Origin: an uncultured Lachnospiraceae bacterium
Lineage (GTDB): Bacteria; Bacillota; Clostridia; Lachnospirales; Lachnospiraceae
Assembly (NCBI GenBank): GCA_950097145.1
Contig: CATNCF010000018.1
Span: forward strand, 1-54,722
Reading direction: 5' to 3'
Length of the DNA: 54,722 bases
In this document: in pieces, positions 44,863 through 52,443 of the stretch
Layout: each line of letters starts with the position of its first letter
Numbering within the stretch: the stretch's first letter is position 1
Notes under the pieces: generated by a model
The model's database searches: none
What the model saw: only the letters and a program-made list of their open reading frames with translations
What the model was told of the DNA's origin: nothing
Translations under genes and position numbers: made by a program

Positions 44863-44891
44863 TTGCATAAATTCCCCAAAGTGGATATACT
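44863..44891 (+). promoter_or_regulatory. Promoter of the abrB-relE pair
   Basis: TTGCAT (44863-44868), 17 bases, TATACT (44886-44891). An inverted repeat AAAGTGG (44878-44884) / CCACTTT (44915-44921) brackets the -10 box and start site, a likely operator for self-repression by the antitoxin. Confidence 0.78.
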
Positions 44892-44944
44892 ATAAGTAAG
44901 AAAGTAAGAAATTCCCACTTTCAAACCAAAAAGGAGATGATATT

Positions 44945-45205
44945 ATGCTGGTCGAATTACGTCAGAAAGCCCAAGTCACGATACCAAGAGAAATCATTGT
45001 CAAACTCGGTCTGTCAGAAGGTGACAAACTGGACATTTTTGAGAAAGACGGTTCCATCTGCATTATGCCGGTAGTTGTCTACCCAAAAAAATATTTGAGT
45101 GAGCTCAAAGAAGAAATCAGCAATGTAAAAGCTAAGCTCGCATCTGGGGAACAGCCGGTCTTTGACAGCGTGGACGCCCTGTTTGGCAAATTGGAGGCAG
45201 AATAA
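44945..45205 (+). CDS. AbrB/SpoVT-type antitoxin
   Basis: The 86-residue protein has a swapped-hairpin AbrB DNA-binding domain at 1-45 (VELRQKAQVTIPREIIVKLG, EGDKLDIFEKDGSICI). A helical tail (50-86) presumably wraps the toxin. AAGGAG precedes the ATG. Its stop TAA overlaps the ATG of the RelE-type toxin, the usual layout of a toxin-antitoxin operon. Confidence 0.88.
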   Translation: MLVELRQKAQVTIPREIIVKLGLSEGDKLDIFEKDGSICIMPVVVYPKKYLSELKEEISNVKAKLASGEQPVFDSVDALFGKLEAE

Positions 45206-45471
45206 TGGCGTATGAATTTACCTTTACGCCCCGTTTCCAAAAACATTTTAAGAGCCTGACCGCACAGGAGAAGAAGCAGCTTAAAAATAAGCTGGAACTT
45301 CTGGCTGAAAATCCTTCCCATCCGTCGCTGCGGACCAAACGCATCCAGGGCACCACGAACCTTTTCGAGTGCAGCGTCAACATGGACATCCGCATTATCT
45401 GGTATTACGAAGGCGATAAAATAATTATCCTGGTGGACGTAGGGCATCACGACATATTAAGGCAATTTTAA
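45205..45471 (+). CDS. RelE/YafQ-type mRNA-interferase toxin
   Basis: The 88-residue protein has the RelE fold: FTFTPRFQKHFKSLTAQEK at the start, a middle HPSLRTKRIQGT, and the C-terminal strands DIRIIWYYEGDKIIILVDVGHHD. The pattern resembles RelE/YafQ toxins that cut mRNA in the ribosome. Toxins of this kind usually pair with RelB, DinJ or HTH antitoxins, so pairing with AbrB is less common. Start and antitoxin stop share one base. Confidence 0.88.
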   Translation: MAYEFTFTPRFQKHFKSLTAQEKKQLKNKLELLAENPSHPSLRTKRIQGTTNLFECSVNMDIRIIWYYEGDKIIILVDVGHHDILRQF

Positions 45472-45588
45472 GCAGCGGGGCGATACGCCATGCAAACTCT
45501 TCCTGTTATCTTTATACTTCCGTAAGTATGTAAAAATATCATTAAAAGTACAGTGAAATACAAAAATAGATAAGAAAATGGCAAGAAG

Positions 45589-45620
45589 AAGGTTTACATT
45601 GTGGCTACAATGTAAACCTT
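45589..45620 (+). terminator. Terminator-like hairpin after the toxin gene
   Basis: AAGGTTTACATTGT and ACAATGTAAACCTT form a perfect 14-base-pair stem with a 4-base loop, followed by TTAAAT. It lies between the rightward toxin and the leftward small gene and may serve both strands. The 45472-45588 stretch before it holds no gene, only a short dyad ATACTT-CCGT-AAGTAT at 45514-45529. Confidence 0.7.
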
Positions 45621-45680
45621 TTAAATAAAACTATGTCTTGTTATTTCTTAATGCGACAGCCCCTTGCAAACCCTTTTTTC

Positions 45681-45809
45681 TTATTTTCTTTTGGATTCTT
45701 TGGCTTTCCTCTCTTTCTCCCGTTCATGCTCCTGATCCCTTTTCTTTCGAATACACTCATCGTCCAATTCATAGACGCTGTTTCCATCTATCACTAATTT
45801 TCCCATCAT
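45681..45809 (-). CDS. Charged small protein, 42 residues
   Basis: ATG at 45809 (or the adjacent one at 45806) is preceded by AGGAG seven bases upstream. The peptide begins MMGKLVIDGNSVYELDDECI, followed by a strongly charged tail of Lys, Arg and Glu. No membrane segment. I do not know a function; the short ordered head plus highly charged tail suggests a binding or adaptor peptide. The good ribosome site and sensible composition support it. Confidence 0.65.
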   Translation of the reverse strand: MMGKLVIDGNSVYELDDECIRKKRDQEHEREKERKAKESKRK

Positions 45810-45951
45810 AATCTATCTCCTGAAATAAAAACAGTTCTCAATAATATATGTAATTTTCTCAAAACTGTTGCTTCTCTGCCGGATCTTGCGGCTTCCCTTT
45901 GTCATAATTCCTATTTTCCCCACATAAATTGAAATAAAAAAGGTGAAACGC

Positions 45952-46266
45952 ATGGAATCCATTGATACATTGATTCAGGACCGGCATCTGCAAATGCTCA
46001 AAGCAGCTCTTCCCTATCTGGAAACTTCCAGGCAAAGGACCTTGGCAATGATGGTAAAATTCATGGAACTGCAGCGGACCATGGCGCTTTTTAATACCCC
46101 GGGAAACAATCTTCGGATGTGTTCTGAAGAAGAAGCGTCCGAAGACGCTCCTTTACAGATGCTGAACGCCATACGGGAATACTGTACCGAAAAAGAACAG
46201 GAAATGATTGACAACATGATGACCTTTGTACAGATGTTCTCCACTTATGGAACCCTGTTCACTTAA
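45952..46266 (+). CDS. Small protein of unknown function, first of a pair
   Basis: The 104-residue helical protein starts MESIDTLIQDRHLQMLKAAL. The start is ATG 45952, with AAAGGTG six bases upstream; the GTG at 45943 overlaps that site. It has many methionines, and acidic residues in the middle (SEEEASEDA). No signal or membrane segment. It is 30 bases before a second small gene, with which it is probably co-transcribed. No family recognised. Confidence 0.7.
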   Translation: MESIDTLIQDRHLQMLKAALPYLETSRQRTLAMMVKFMELQRTMALFNTPGNNLRMCSEEEASEDAPLQMLNAIREYCTEKEQEMIDNMMTFVQMFSTYGTLFT

Positions 46267-46296
46267 TGCCAACCCCAATAGAAAGAAAGGAATGCT

Positions 46297-46581
46297 ATGA
46301 ATCCACAAGATTTACTGAATAACCCGCAGCTTCAGAACATTTCACCAGAGAAACTGCAGCTTTTGATGAATCTGGCCCAGAATACTTCTCCTTCCGGCTC
46401 AAATCCAAAGGACATGGCGGCTTCTCTCAAAAGCGCCTCTAACCGCGCCAGCAAAGAGGGCATGGAGTTTTCTTCTGGAGAACGGGATCTGATTGTAGAG
46501 GTATTAAAACAGTCTCTTCCCCCTCAGGAACAGAAAAAGGTAGATATGATGATGCAGCTTATGAAAACAATGCGCAAATAA
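46297..46581 (+). CDS. Small protein of unknown function, second of a pair
   Basis: The 94-residue protein starts MNPQDLLNNPQLQNISPEKL and has an Asn/Pro/Ser-rich middle and a helical C-terminus (SSGERDLIVEVLKQSL, ending MMMQLMKTMRK). AAAGGA precedes the ATG. Like its upstream partner it is Met/Gln-rich, helical and soluble. No family recognised. It converges on leuS, with one large hairpin between them. Confidence 0.7.
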   Translation: MNPQDLLNNPQLQNISPEKLQLLMNLAQNTSPSGSNPKDMAASLKSASNRASKEGMEFSSGERDLIVEVLKQSLPPQEQKKVDMMMQLMKTMRK

Positions 46582-46589
46582 CTGCCAGA

Positions 46590-46676
46590 GAAAAAGGGGC
46601 TGCTGCAAAACGAGAGATTTCTACAATATATGGTGCAAATTATATATATGTAGAAACTCTGTATTTTGCAGCAGCC
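46590..46676 (-). terminator. Terminator of leuS, very long hairpin
   Basis: On the minus strand GGCTGCTGCAAAA pairs with TTTTGCAGCAGCC (outer 13 base pairs). Inner arms continue through GAG/CTC and TTTCTACAT/ATGTAGAAA to a short loop, about 79 bases in all, followed by CCTTTTTC. It lies between the convergent leuS and the small-gene pair. Confidence 0.85.
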
Positions 46677-46683
46677 TCTGCCA

Positions 46684-49092
46684 TTATTTCGCTACGATAT
46701 TAATAATCCTTCCCGGCACATAAATTTCTTTTATGATAGTACCAGTCAGCTTCGCTCCAAGAGCCTCTTTTCCTGCCGCAACTGCGGTGTCCTTATCTAC
46801 GTCCACCGGAACTGTCACGGTAGCCCGGGTCTTTCCGTTTATCTGGACTGCAATCTCAACCGTATGTTCTACAGTCTTTGCCTCATCGTATTCCGGCCAT
46901 TTACTCTGATATACCCTGCCTTCATAGCCGCAGATGCTCCACAGTTCTTCTGTAATATGGGGCGCCGTTGGATTTAAGAGCAGCAGAAACGTCTTAAATT
47001 CTGCGCGGTTAATTTTTCCAGCTTTTGAAAAATCATTCAGCATGGACATCATGGCTGCTATAGCCGTATTATATTTCAGATTCTCATAATCAGAACTTAC
47101 TTTTTTGATGAGCTGGTGCATCTTCGTCTCAAACTCTTGGCTGTAGCTGTCCCCGTCCACCAGAAGTTCCTGCAGTTTCCACACACGCTCTAGAAATCTC
47201 CGGCAGCCTTTCACGCCGTTTTCTGACCAGGAAGCGCTTAAATCAAAGGCTCCGATAAACATCTCATAAGTACGCAGGGTATCTGCACCGTAATCCATGA
47301 CAATATCGTCTGGATTTACCACATTTCCCCGAGACTTGGACATTTTCTCTCCATTTTCTCCCAAAATCATGCCGTGAGACGTCCGCTTCTGATATGGTTC
47401 CGGCGTAGGCACTACTCCCTGGTCATACAGGAATTTATGCCAGAACCGGGAATACAGCAAATGCAGTGTCGTATGTTCCATACCGCCATTGTACCAGTCC
47501 ACAGGAAGCCAGTATTTCAGCGCCTCTTCACTTGCCAGAGCCTGGCTGTTCTTAGGATCGGTATAACGCAGGAAATACCAGGAAGAACCAGCCCACTGAG
47601 GCATAGTATCTGTCTCCCGCTTGGCTGGACCGCCACAGCAGGGGCATGTGGTATTCACCCAGTCTGTCATAGCTGCCAGAGGGGATTCTCCATTATCTGT
47701 GGGCATATAACTGTCCACTTCTGGAAGCTGTAAGGGCAGTTCCGTGTCCGGCAGAGACACATAACCGCATTTCTCACAATTTACAATAGGAATTGGTTCT
47801 CCCCAGTAGCGCTGGCGTGAAAATACCCAGTCGCGCAGCTTAAAGTTGGTCTTTCCTTTTCCAATCTTCTTTTCTTCCAAAAACGCAATTATTTTTTTCT
47901 TGGCCTCCGCCACTTCCAGTCCGTCCAGAAAACCAGAGTTTACCAGTTTTCCTGTGGCTACGTCGGTATACGCTTCTTTCTGCACATCTTCTCCGCCTGC
48001 CACTACCTCTATAATGGGAAGGTTGAATTTTTTGGCAAATTCCCAGTCGCGGGTATCGTGTGCCGGAACCGCCATAATGGCTCCCGTCCCATAGCTCATC
48101 AGCACATAGTCAGATACCCAGATTGGTATTTCCTTGTCATTTACAGGGTCAATTGCTTTCAGGCCGTCAATTTCCACACCGGTCTTCTCTTTGGCAAGTT
48201 CGGAACGTTCAAAGTCAGACTTTCTGGCAGCCTGTTCCCGATAGGCGAGGATTTCTTCCCAATTCTTAATCTCATCCTGATACTTGTCAAGTACCGGATG
48301 CTCCGGGGAAACAACCATATAGGTTGCGCCGAACAGGGTATCCGGCCTTGTGGTATACACGGTAAGTTTTTCTTCTTTGCCGGCTATGGGGAAGTCCACC
48401 TCTGCTCCCTGGCTCTTTCCAATCCAGTTTTTCTGGGAAACCTTCACCCGTTCAATATAGTCTACATCATTTAATCCTTCTAAAAGTTTCTCTGCATATT
48501 CCGTAATCTTAAGCATCCACTGGCTCTTCACCTTGCGGACAACTGGAGCGCCGCAGCGCTCGCAGACCCCATTGACTACTTCCTCATTGGCAAGTCCTAC
48601 CTTACAAGAGGTACACCAGTTAATGGGCATTTCTGTCTTATAGGCAAGCCCTTCTTTGAATAATTTCAGAAAAATCCACTGCGTCCAATGGTAATAATTG
48701 GGATCTGTGGTGTTCACTTCCCTATCCCAGTCGAAAGAATAGCCCAGTGCATGAAGCTGTCCCTTAAAACGCTCCACGTTGTTCTTTGTGACTACTTTGG
48801 GATGAATCTTATTCTTGATGGCATAATTCTCTGTGGGAAGCCCGAATGCATCCCAACCCATGGGGTAGAGGACATTATATCCCTGCATTCTGCGTTTCCT
48901 TGCTACAATATCCAGCGCCGTATAGGGCCTTGGATGCCCCACATGAAGCCCCTGGCCTGACGGATAGGGAAATTCTACCAATGCGTAATATTTTGGCTTG
49001 GAATAATCGTCTGTGGCGGCAAACGCCTTCTCATCATCCCAAATTTTCTGCCATTTTTCTTCTAATGCTCTGTGATTATATGGTACTGCCAT
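46684..49092 (-). CDS. leuS: Leucyl-tRNA synthetase
   Basis: The 802-residue class I synthetase has HVGH at residues 50-53 and the KMSKS loop in [10 protein letters not shown]. An editing (CP1) domain (about 220-420) includes [14 protein letters not shown], and a zinc-type CxxC segment is CCGGPAKRE. The start is set at 49092, where GGAGGAG lies just upstream; 14 more codons are open without a site. It has its own promoter. No T-box leader is seen. Confidence 0.98.
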   Translation of the reverse strand: MAVPYNHRALEEKWQKIWDDEKAFAATDDYSKPKYYALVEFPYPSGQGLHVGHPRPYTALDIVARKRRMQGYNVLYPMGWDAFGLPTENYAIKNKIHPKVVTKNNVERFKGQLHALGYSFDWDREVNTTDPNYYHWTQWIFLKLFKEGLAYKTEMPINWCTSCKVGLANEEVVNGVCERCGAPVVRKVKSQWMLKITEYAEKLLEGLNDVDYIERVKVSQKNWIGKSQGAEVDFPIAGKEEKLTVYTTRPDTLFGATYMVVSPEHPVLDKYQDEIKNWEEILAYREQAARKSDFERSELAKEKTGVEIDGLKAIDPVNDKEIPIWVSDYVLMSYGTGAIMAVPAHDTRDWEFAKKFNLPIIEVVAGGEDVQKEAYTDVATGKLVNSGFLDGLEVAEAKKKIIAFLEEKKIGKGKTNFKLRDWVFSRQRYWGEPIPIVNCEKCGYVSLPDTELPLQLPEVDSYMPTDNGESPLAAMTDWVNTTCPCCGGPAKRETDTMPQWAGSSWYFLRYTDPKNSQALASEEALKYWLPVDWYNGGMEHTTLHLLYSRFWHKFLYDQGVVPTPEPYQKRTSHGMILGENGEKMSKSRGNVVNPDDIVMDYGADTLRTYEMFIGAFDLSASWSENGVKGCRRFLERVWKLQELLVDGDSYSQEFETKMHQLIKKVSSDYENLKYNTAIAAMMSMLNDFSKAGKINRAEFKTFLLLLNPTAPHITEELWSICGYEGRVYQSKWPEYDEAKTVEHTVEIAVQINGKTRATVTVPVDVDKDTAVAAGKEALGAKLTGTIIKEIYVPGRIINIVAK

Positions 49093-49147
49093 TTTCTCCT
49101 CCATTCTATGCTGCTCCGCCTTATGGGCAGTCAATCATTCTTTTAAA

Positions 49148-49175
49148 ATTCTATCACACGGAAGAGTTTTGTCAA
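49148..49175 (-). promoter_or_regulatory. Promoter of leuS
   Basis: TTGACA (49175-49170), 16 bases, TAGAAT (49153-49148). The leader to the start codon is only about 50 bases, too short for a T-box. Confidence 0.85.
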
Positions 49176-49208
49176 GGTAATTTCTGTTTTTACAGTATTG
49201 AAAGAACA

Positions 49209-49436
49209 TCAAATACTTCGGCAGTTCTGCTTTTTGCTCCAGGAACCATAGACCTCTTTTAAGGTGCCTTTCACTGCTTTATAGGAACGCACTATATAAT
49301 AGGTTTGTCCCTTTTTTAATTTTCCGATCTTTTTTGCAGTTGTTTTATTCTTTTTTATCAAAAATGACATCACGTTTACATGAAATAGCAAATGTATCCG
49401 AATCACATTCCTTATAGTCATATCATCTCTTAACAC
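49209..49436 (-). pseudogene. Remnant of the C-terminal Fn3-like domain of a surface protein
   Basis: A 75-codon frame whose last ~45 residues (about 49358-49227) read KIGKLKKGQTYYIVRSYKA and VYGSWSKKQ. This is the end pattern of Fn3-like domains in Lachnospiraceae surface proteins (compare KKGTYSFKIRAYK in the protein at 53022). The front half shows no domain, there is no signal peptide, and no ribosome site fits well. I read it as a leftover tail of a lost gene, though a small real gene cannot be excluded. Confidence 0.55.
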
Positions 49437-49463
49437 ATCCTTTCACATATCATGCTCCCCGTA

Positions 49464-49532
49464 TAATATTCTTGTTAAGAAGATTTTACCACATAAAAAA
49501 ACTTATCAACAATAATATTCCTGTTAAGAAGA
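49464..49532. repeat. Pair of 20-base direct repeats
   Basis: Repeats at 49464-49483 and 49513-49532 (TAATATTC-T/C-TGTTAAGAAGA) differ at one base and start 49 bases apart. They flank an AT-rich spacer. No gene is present here. They could be the scar of an excised or duplicated element. Confidence 0.6.
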
Positions 49533-49582
49533 GCAGTGAGAAGCAAAAAATTGCTGCAGGTAAAAAGCAGGTAATTATATTA

Positions 49583-49734
49583 CTCCGGCGGTTAAATGTC
49601 GACGAATTTTACGAAGAATAAATTTTCATCTGCAAGGCGGAAGAATGAGTTGTAGCGAGTGCTACAACGATTGATGACAACGCGGCAGATGGAAATTTAA
49701 GCAAGTAAAAACGTCGATATTTAACCGCCGGAAT
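49583..49734. repeat. 150-base imperfect palindrome (MITE-like or structured element)
   Basis: Outer arms CTCCGGCGGTTAAATGTCGACG and its partner CGTCGATATTTAACCGCCGGAA pair almost perfectly. Middle sections (AAATTTTCATCTGC with GCAGATGGAAATTT) pair with few mismatches. The centre GTTGTAGC-GAGT-GCTACAAC is a perfect 8-base-pair hairpin. Arms are about 73 bases, with the axis near 49660. No open reading frame of note. It occupies the middle of the gene-free stretch 49437-49867. Terminal symmetry and length fit a non-autonomous palindromic repeat; a structured RNA is the alternative. Confidence 0.8.
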
Positions 49735-49771
49735 GATATCATGCAAATTTTACACTCCCCGGCTATATAAG

Positions 49772-49812
49772 AAAGCGGCGCATTCCTAAAAAATCATGGA
49801 CTGCGCCGCTTT
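49772..49812 (-). terminator. Terminator of blaI-blaR1
   Basis: AGCGGCGCA (49774-49782) and TGCGCCGCT (49802-49810) form a perfect 9-base-pair stem. On the minus strand it is followed by TTCTTATAT, and it lies 56 bases past the blaR1 stop. Confidence 0.75.
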
Positions 49813-49867
49813 TCCTTTATGGAAACATTTGTAATTGTTAATCAATTCCTCCAGAATTGGTATTTTT

Positions 49868-51856
49868 CTATTCCAGATAAAAGGGTATATCGGAACTGCA
49901 GGTTCCTTCCCCAGAATCATACAGGATATTACACCCTGGAACTGCCTCGTCGTAAAGTTCTCCCGGCAGGAAATTCTTCTCTCTGACGTTAATGTCCTGA
50001 ATATCCTCTGCGCCTAAGCCCCATTTATCGTGAATTTTTTCTTCTCCCCCATCAAGATTCCTCTTCCAGATTCCCGCATCTTCTCCCTTTGCCGCAAGAT
50101 AAAACACATAATGATCCAGAACGCCGCATAAGATTCCCGGCAGTTCCGCCACAAACTGGGGACCGCTGGAAAAATCCGGCGAAATCCGGCACAATGGCTT
50201 CGGAAATCCTTCTGCCCAGCCTGTGTAATAAATCCATCCGTCATCTTCACAAAGACTGTCAAAAACATGATACAAAATCGTATCCGCCGTTTTACGGTCG
50301 CTGCCGTCCATGGCGATGCTCACCAGCATGGATTCTTTCACTCCTGCCAGATCTTTTGTGGGAGCCGCTCTGTAAATAATACGTCCTCCTGTAAAAATCA
50401 CTGGACAGTCCCTCTGAAAATCCTGGAACATCATATTTTCCAGCACCTGTCTTTCTTCCCCTTTATAACGGGCCAGAAGCAGCGGTTCTAACGCTCTTGC
50501 AAATTCCCATGCCGGACTCTCCTTATTTTCATCTTCCTCAAGATAATAACTCCATCCCTGTTCGTCCTTATGCAGAAATTCTTTTCCCTTAACCCTCCTC
50601 CAATCACTCCAGTTTAAGTTTGATATATCTTCTTCCTGCTTTTCTGGAAGTTCTAGGGATTTTGGAAGAATTCTCGTCTCTTTTCTTCCGCTGCCAGACA
50701 CAATCAGGGACAGACTCTGCCGCCTTTTTCCCAAAGAACTGCTTCCATTTGAATCTGATGTACTGAATGACACAAAAATACTCACAAACAGTACCATTCC
50801 GATACCAAGAATCCCTGCAAAAACCCCTTTCTTTCTTGGGCTGGAAAAGATATTGGAAAACCGCTCCTTTAAGCTTTCCGCATCCCTGGAAAATTCACTG
50901 GCGCACAAAAAATGATGCCCGTAATTTCCTGCGCCTGCACAGGCCAGAAGTGTTTCACTGTACTGTTTCTTTTCTATTTTTGTATAATTTTTTACGGTAA
51001 AACTATCGCACAGCAGCTCAATATCCTTCACAGCCCTCCGTTCCATCAGAGCCACAAAGGGATTAAACCAATGAATTGTCCTGGCTGCCCTTAATAAAAG
51101 TTTGAATATCAGATCTTTTCTCTTATGATGGGCAGATTCATGATCCAGAATAAAGGCCAACTCTCCCCCGCTATACTCCCCTGGAGGAAGAATAATCTGT
51201 GGTTTTCTGATTCCCAGAAGCATTGGGGAAGAAACTTCTGAAGAAATATACACTGGAATTTCTTCCTTCAAAGTGAAATATTCTTTTGACTTTTTCAGTT
51301 TCCGTAAAAAAATGACATAACATGCAAACTGCCAGAACACAAGGCAAACCGCCCCTGCGCTCCACAAAACTGCCGCTCCTGGAAGAATTCTCTCCGCGAA
51401 AAACGAACGCATTGAGAACTGTTTTTCCTGCAATTGACCGCCCTTTTTACCCTCTTTTTGTATGCTGGCTGTTTTCGGACGTTCTGTTTCTATCTGCTGT
51501 TCATCTTTTGGAGCAGGAACAGTTTTTAAAAAGTTTCTCTCTTCTTCTCTTTGACCAACGCCTTGCTGTTCCCCAAGATCAACTTCCCCCTGCCCTGTCC
51601 CGCCAGTCATCCGCCGGCTTTCTGTTTCCACAATTCCCGGAATCTGAATCATGGTTTTCCATCCGAACCCGGAGACATCCACCGGCAGTACCAGTCTGAT
51701 GGCAAACACAATCCAAACAAGATAACGCCAGGAGACCGTATACTTTTTATCAAAGGCAGGCGAAAGAAGCAAAACAAATACAATCAAAGGGCTAGTAACC
51801 CACGATATGTTCCATACATGTAAAAATACTTTAAATATAAAATCATAATTAACCAT
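49868..51856 (-). CDS. blaR1: BlaR1-type M56 membrane peptidase with DUF5050-like sensor domain
   Basis: The 662-residue protein has membrane segments at about 8-31, 43-58, 160-184 and 338-358. The M56 zinc-protease domain carries HESAH at 239-243 and ELLCDSF downstream. The external C-terminal part (about 365-662) is not a penicillin-binding fold. It shows repeated strand motifs (DGWIYYTG, DHYVFYLA, IIYRAA), like DUF5050 beta-propellers. In the BlaR1/BlaI pattern it senses an external signal and cleaves the repressor. It follows blaI by 13 bases. The ligand is unknown, and no beta-lactamase gene is nearby. Confidence 0.88.
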   Translation of the reverse strand: MVNYDFIFKVFLHVWNISWVTSPLIVFVLLLSPAFDKKYTVSWRYLVWIVFAIRLVLPVDVSGFGWKTMIQIPGIVETESRRMTGGTGQGEVDLGEQQGVGQREEERNFLKTVPAPKDEQQIETERPKTASIQKEGKKGGQLQEKQFSMRSFFAERILPGAAVLWSAGAVCLVFWQFACYVIFLRKLKKSKEYFTLKEEIPVYISSEVSSPMLLGIRKPQIILPPGEYSGGELAFILDHESAHHKRKDLIFKLLLRAARTIHWFNPFVALMERRAVKDIELLCDSFTVKNYTKIEKKQYSETLLACAGAGNYGHHFLCASEFSRDAESLKERFSNIFSSPRKKGVFAGILGIGMVLFVSIFVSFSTSDSNGSSSLGKRRQSLSLIVSGSGRKETRILPKSLELPEKQEEDISNLNWSDWRRVKGKEFLHKDEQGWSYYLEEDENKESPAWEFARALEPLLLARYKGEERQVLENMMFQDFQRDCPVIFTGGRIIYRAAPTKDLAGVKESMLVSIAMDGSDRKTADTILYHVFDSLCEDDGWIYYTGWAEGFPKPLCRISPDFSSGPQFVAELPGILCGVLDHYVFYLAAKGEDAGIWKRNLDGGEEKIHDKWGLGAEDIQDINVREKNFLPGELYDEAVPGCNILYDSGEGTCSSDIPFYLE

Positions 51857-51869
51857 AAACCCTCCTGTT

Positions 51870-52238
51870 CTACAAACTGTCCAGATAATCCTTCAGTTCT
51901 TCAATCTGTTCTTTGGACAGCCGGTCTCCATCATACAGAGCCGCCACAAATTTTTTAACAGAACTTCCATAAAGCCTTTTTAATATACTTCCGCTCTCCT
52001 GCTGCAGATAGTCCTGTTCCTTTACAATTGGAACATAACAGTTGCTCCGCCCCTCCTTTTCCACCTGTACAAATCCCTTTTCCTCCAGCCGGGAAAGAAA
52101 AGACAATACGGTGGTTTTAGAAAGACGTCTCTTTTCAGGCAGTCTTTCTTCAATTTCTGTACGGGTCATCGGTCTGTCTGCGTTCCATAAAATCATCATC
52201 AGTTCTAATTCTGAATTAGGCAGCGTTTTGTACTCCAT
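51870..52238 (-). CDS. blaI: BlaI/MecI-family repressor
   Basis: The 122-residue winged-helix protein starts LPNSELELMMILWNADRPMT and continues RLSKTTVLSFLSRLEEKGFV, the BlaI DNA-reading region. The helical C-terminus dimerises and carries the cleavage site for the partner protease. GGAGG precedes the ATG. It probably represses its own promoter (52359-52331), whose spacer and downstream region carry an inverted repeat. Confidence 0.95.
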   Translation of the reverse strand: MEYKTLPNSELELMMILWNADRPMTRTEIEERLPEKRRLSKTTVLSFLSRLEEKGFVQVEKEGRSNCYVPIVKEQDYLQQESGSILKRLYGSSVKKFVAALYDGDRLSKEQIEELKDYLDSL

Positions 52239-52302
52239 AACAGTCCTCCTTCTGCACAGACTTGGAACACTGTGCGAAATGTATTTTATAAAAGTAAAAT
52301 TT

Positions 52303-52348
52303 ATTCGGCATCTGCCGTATATCTGTTTATATTCTACATTTGCCGAAT
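52303..52348. promoter_or_regulatory. Probable BlaI operator
   Basis: ATTCGGCA (52303-52310) and TGCCGAAT (52341-52348) form a perfect 8-base inverted repeat with a 30-base spacer; a third partial copy TGCCGTAT lies at 52313-52320. It overlaps the spacer of the blaI promoter. It is also upstream of the divergent SOD-like gene. Confidence 0.55.
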
Positions 52349-52359
52349 ATAGAAGTCAA
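52331..52359 (-). promoter_or_regulatory. Promoter of blaI-blaR1
   Basis: TTGACT (52359-52354), 17 bases, TAGAAT (52336-52331). Confidence 0.82.
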
Positions 52360-52443
52360 GTGATTTTTTATTTTCCTTACTTTCCTCACCAATTTTCCTG
52401 AAAAAAATACTATAAGAGTAACAAATAAATTCAGGAGATTTCT

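Noticed and set aside
45079..45450. 123-codon minus-strand frame across the toxin-antitoxin genes
   Set aside because: Antisense shadow; composition is not protein-like and there is no ribosome site, while both plus-strand genes match known families.
49093..49208. T-box riboswitch upstream of leuS
   Set aside because: The leader is only about 50 bases and lacks the AGGGTGGnACCGCG box and an antiterminator; a normal promoter is close to the gene.
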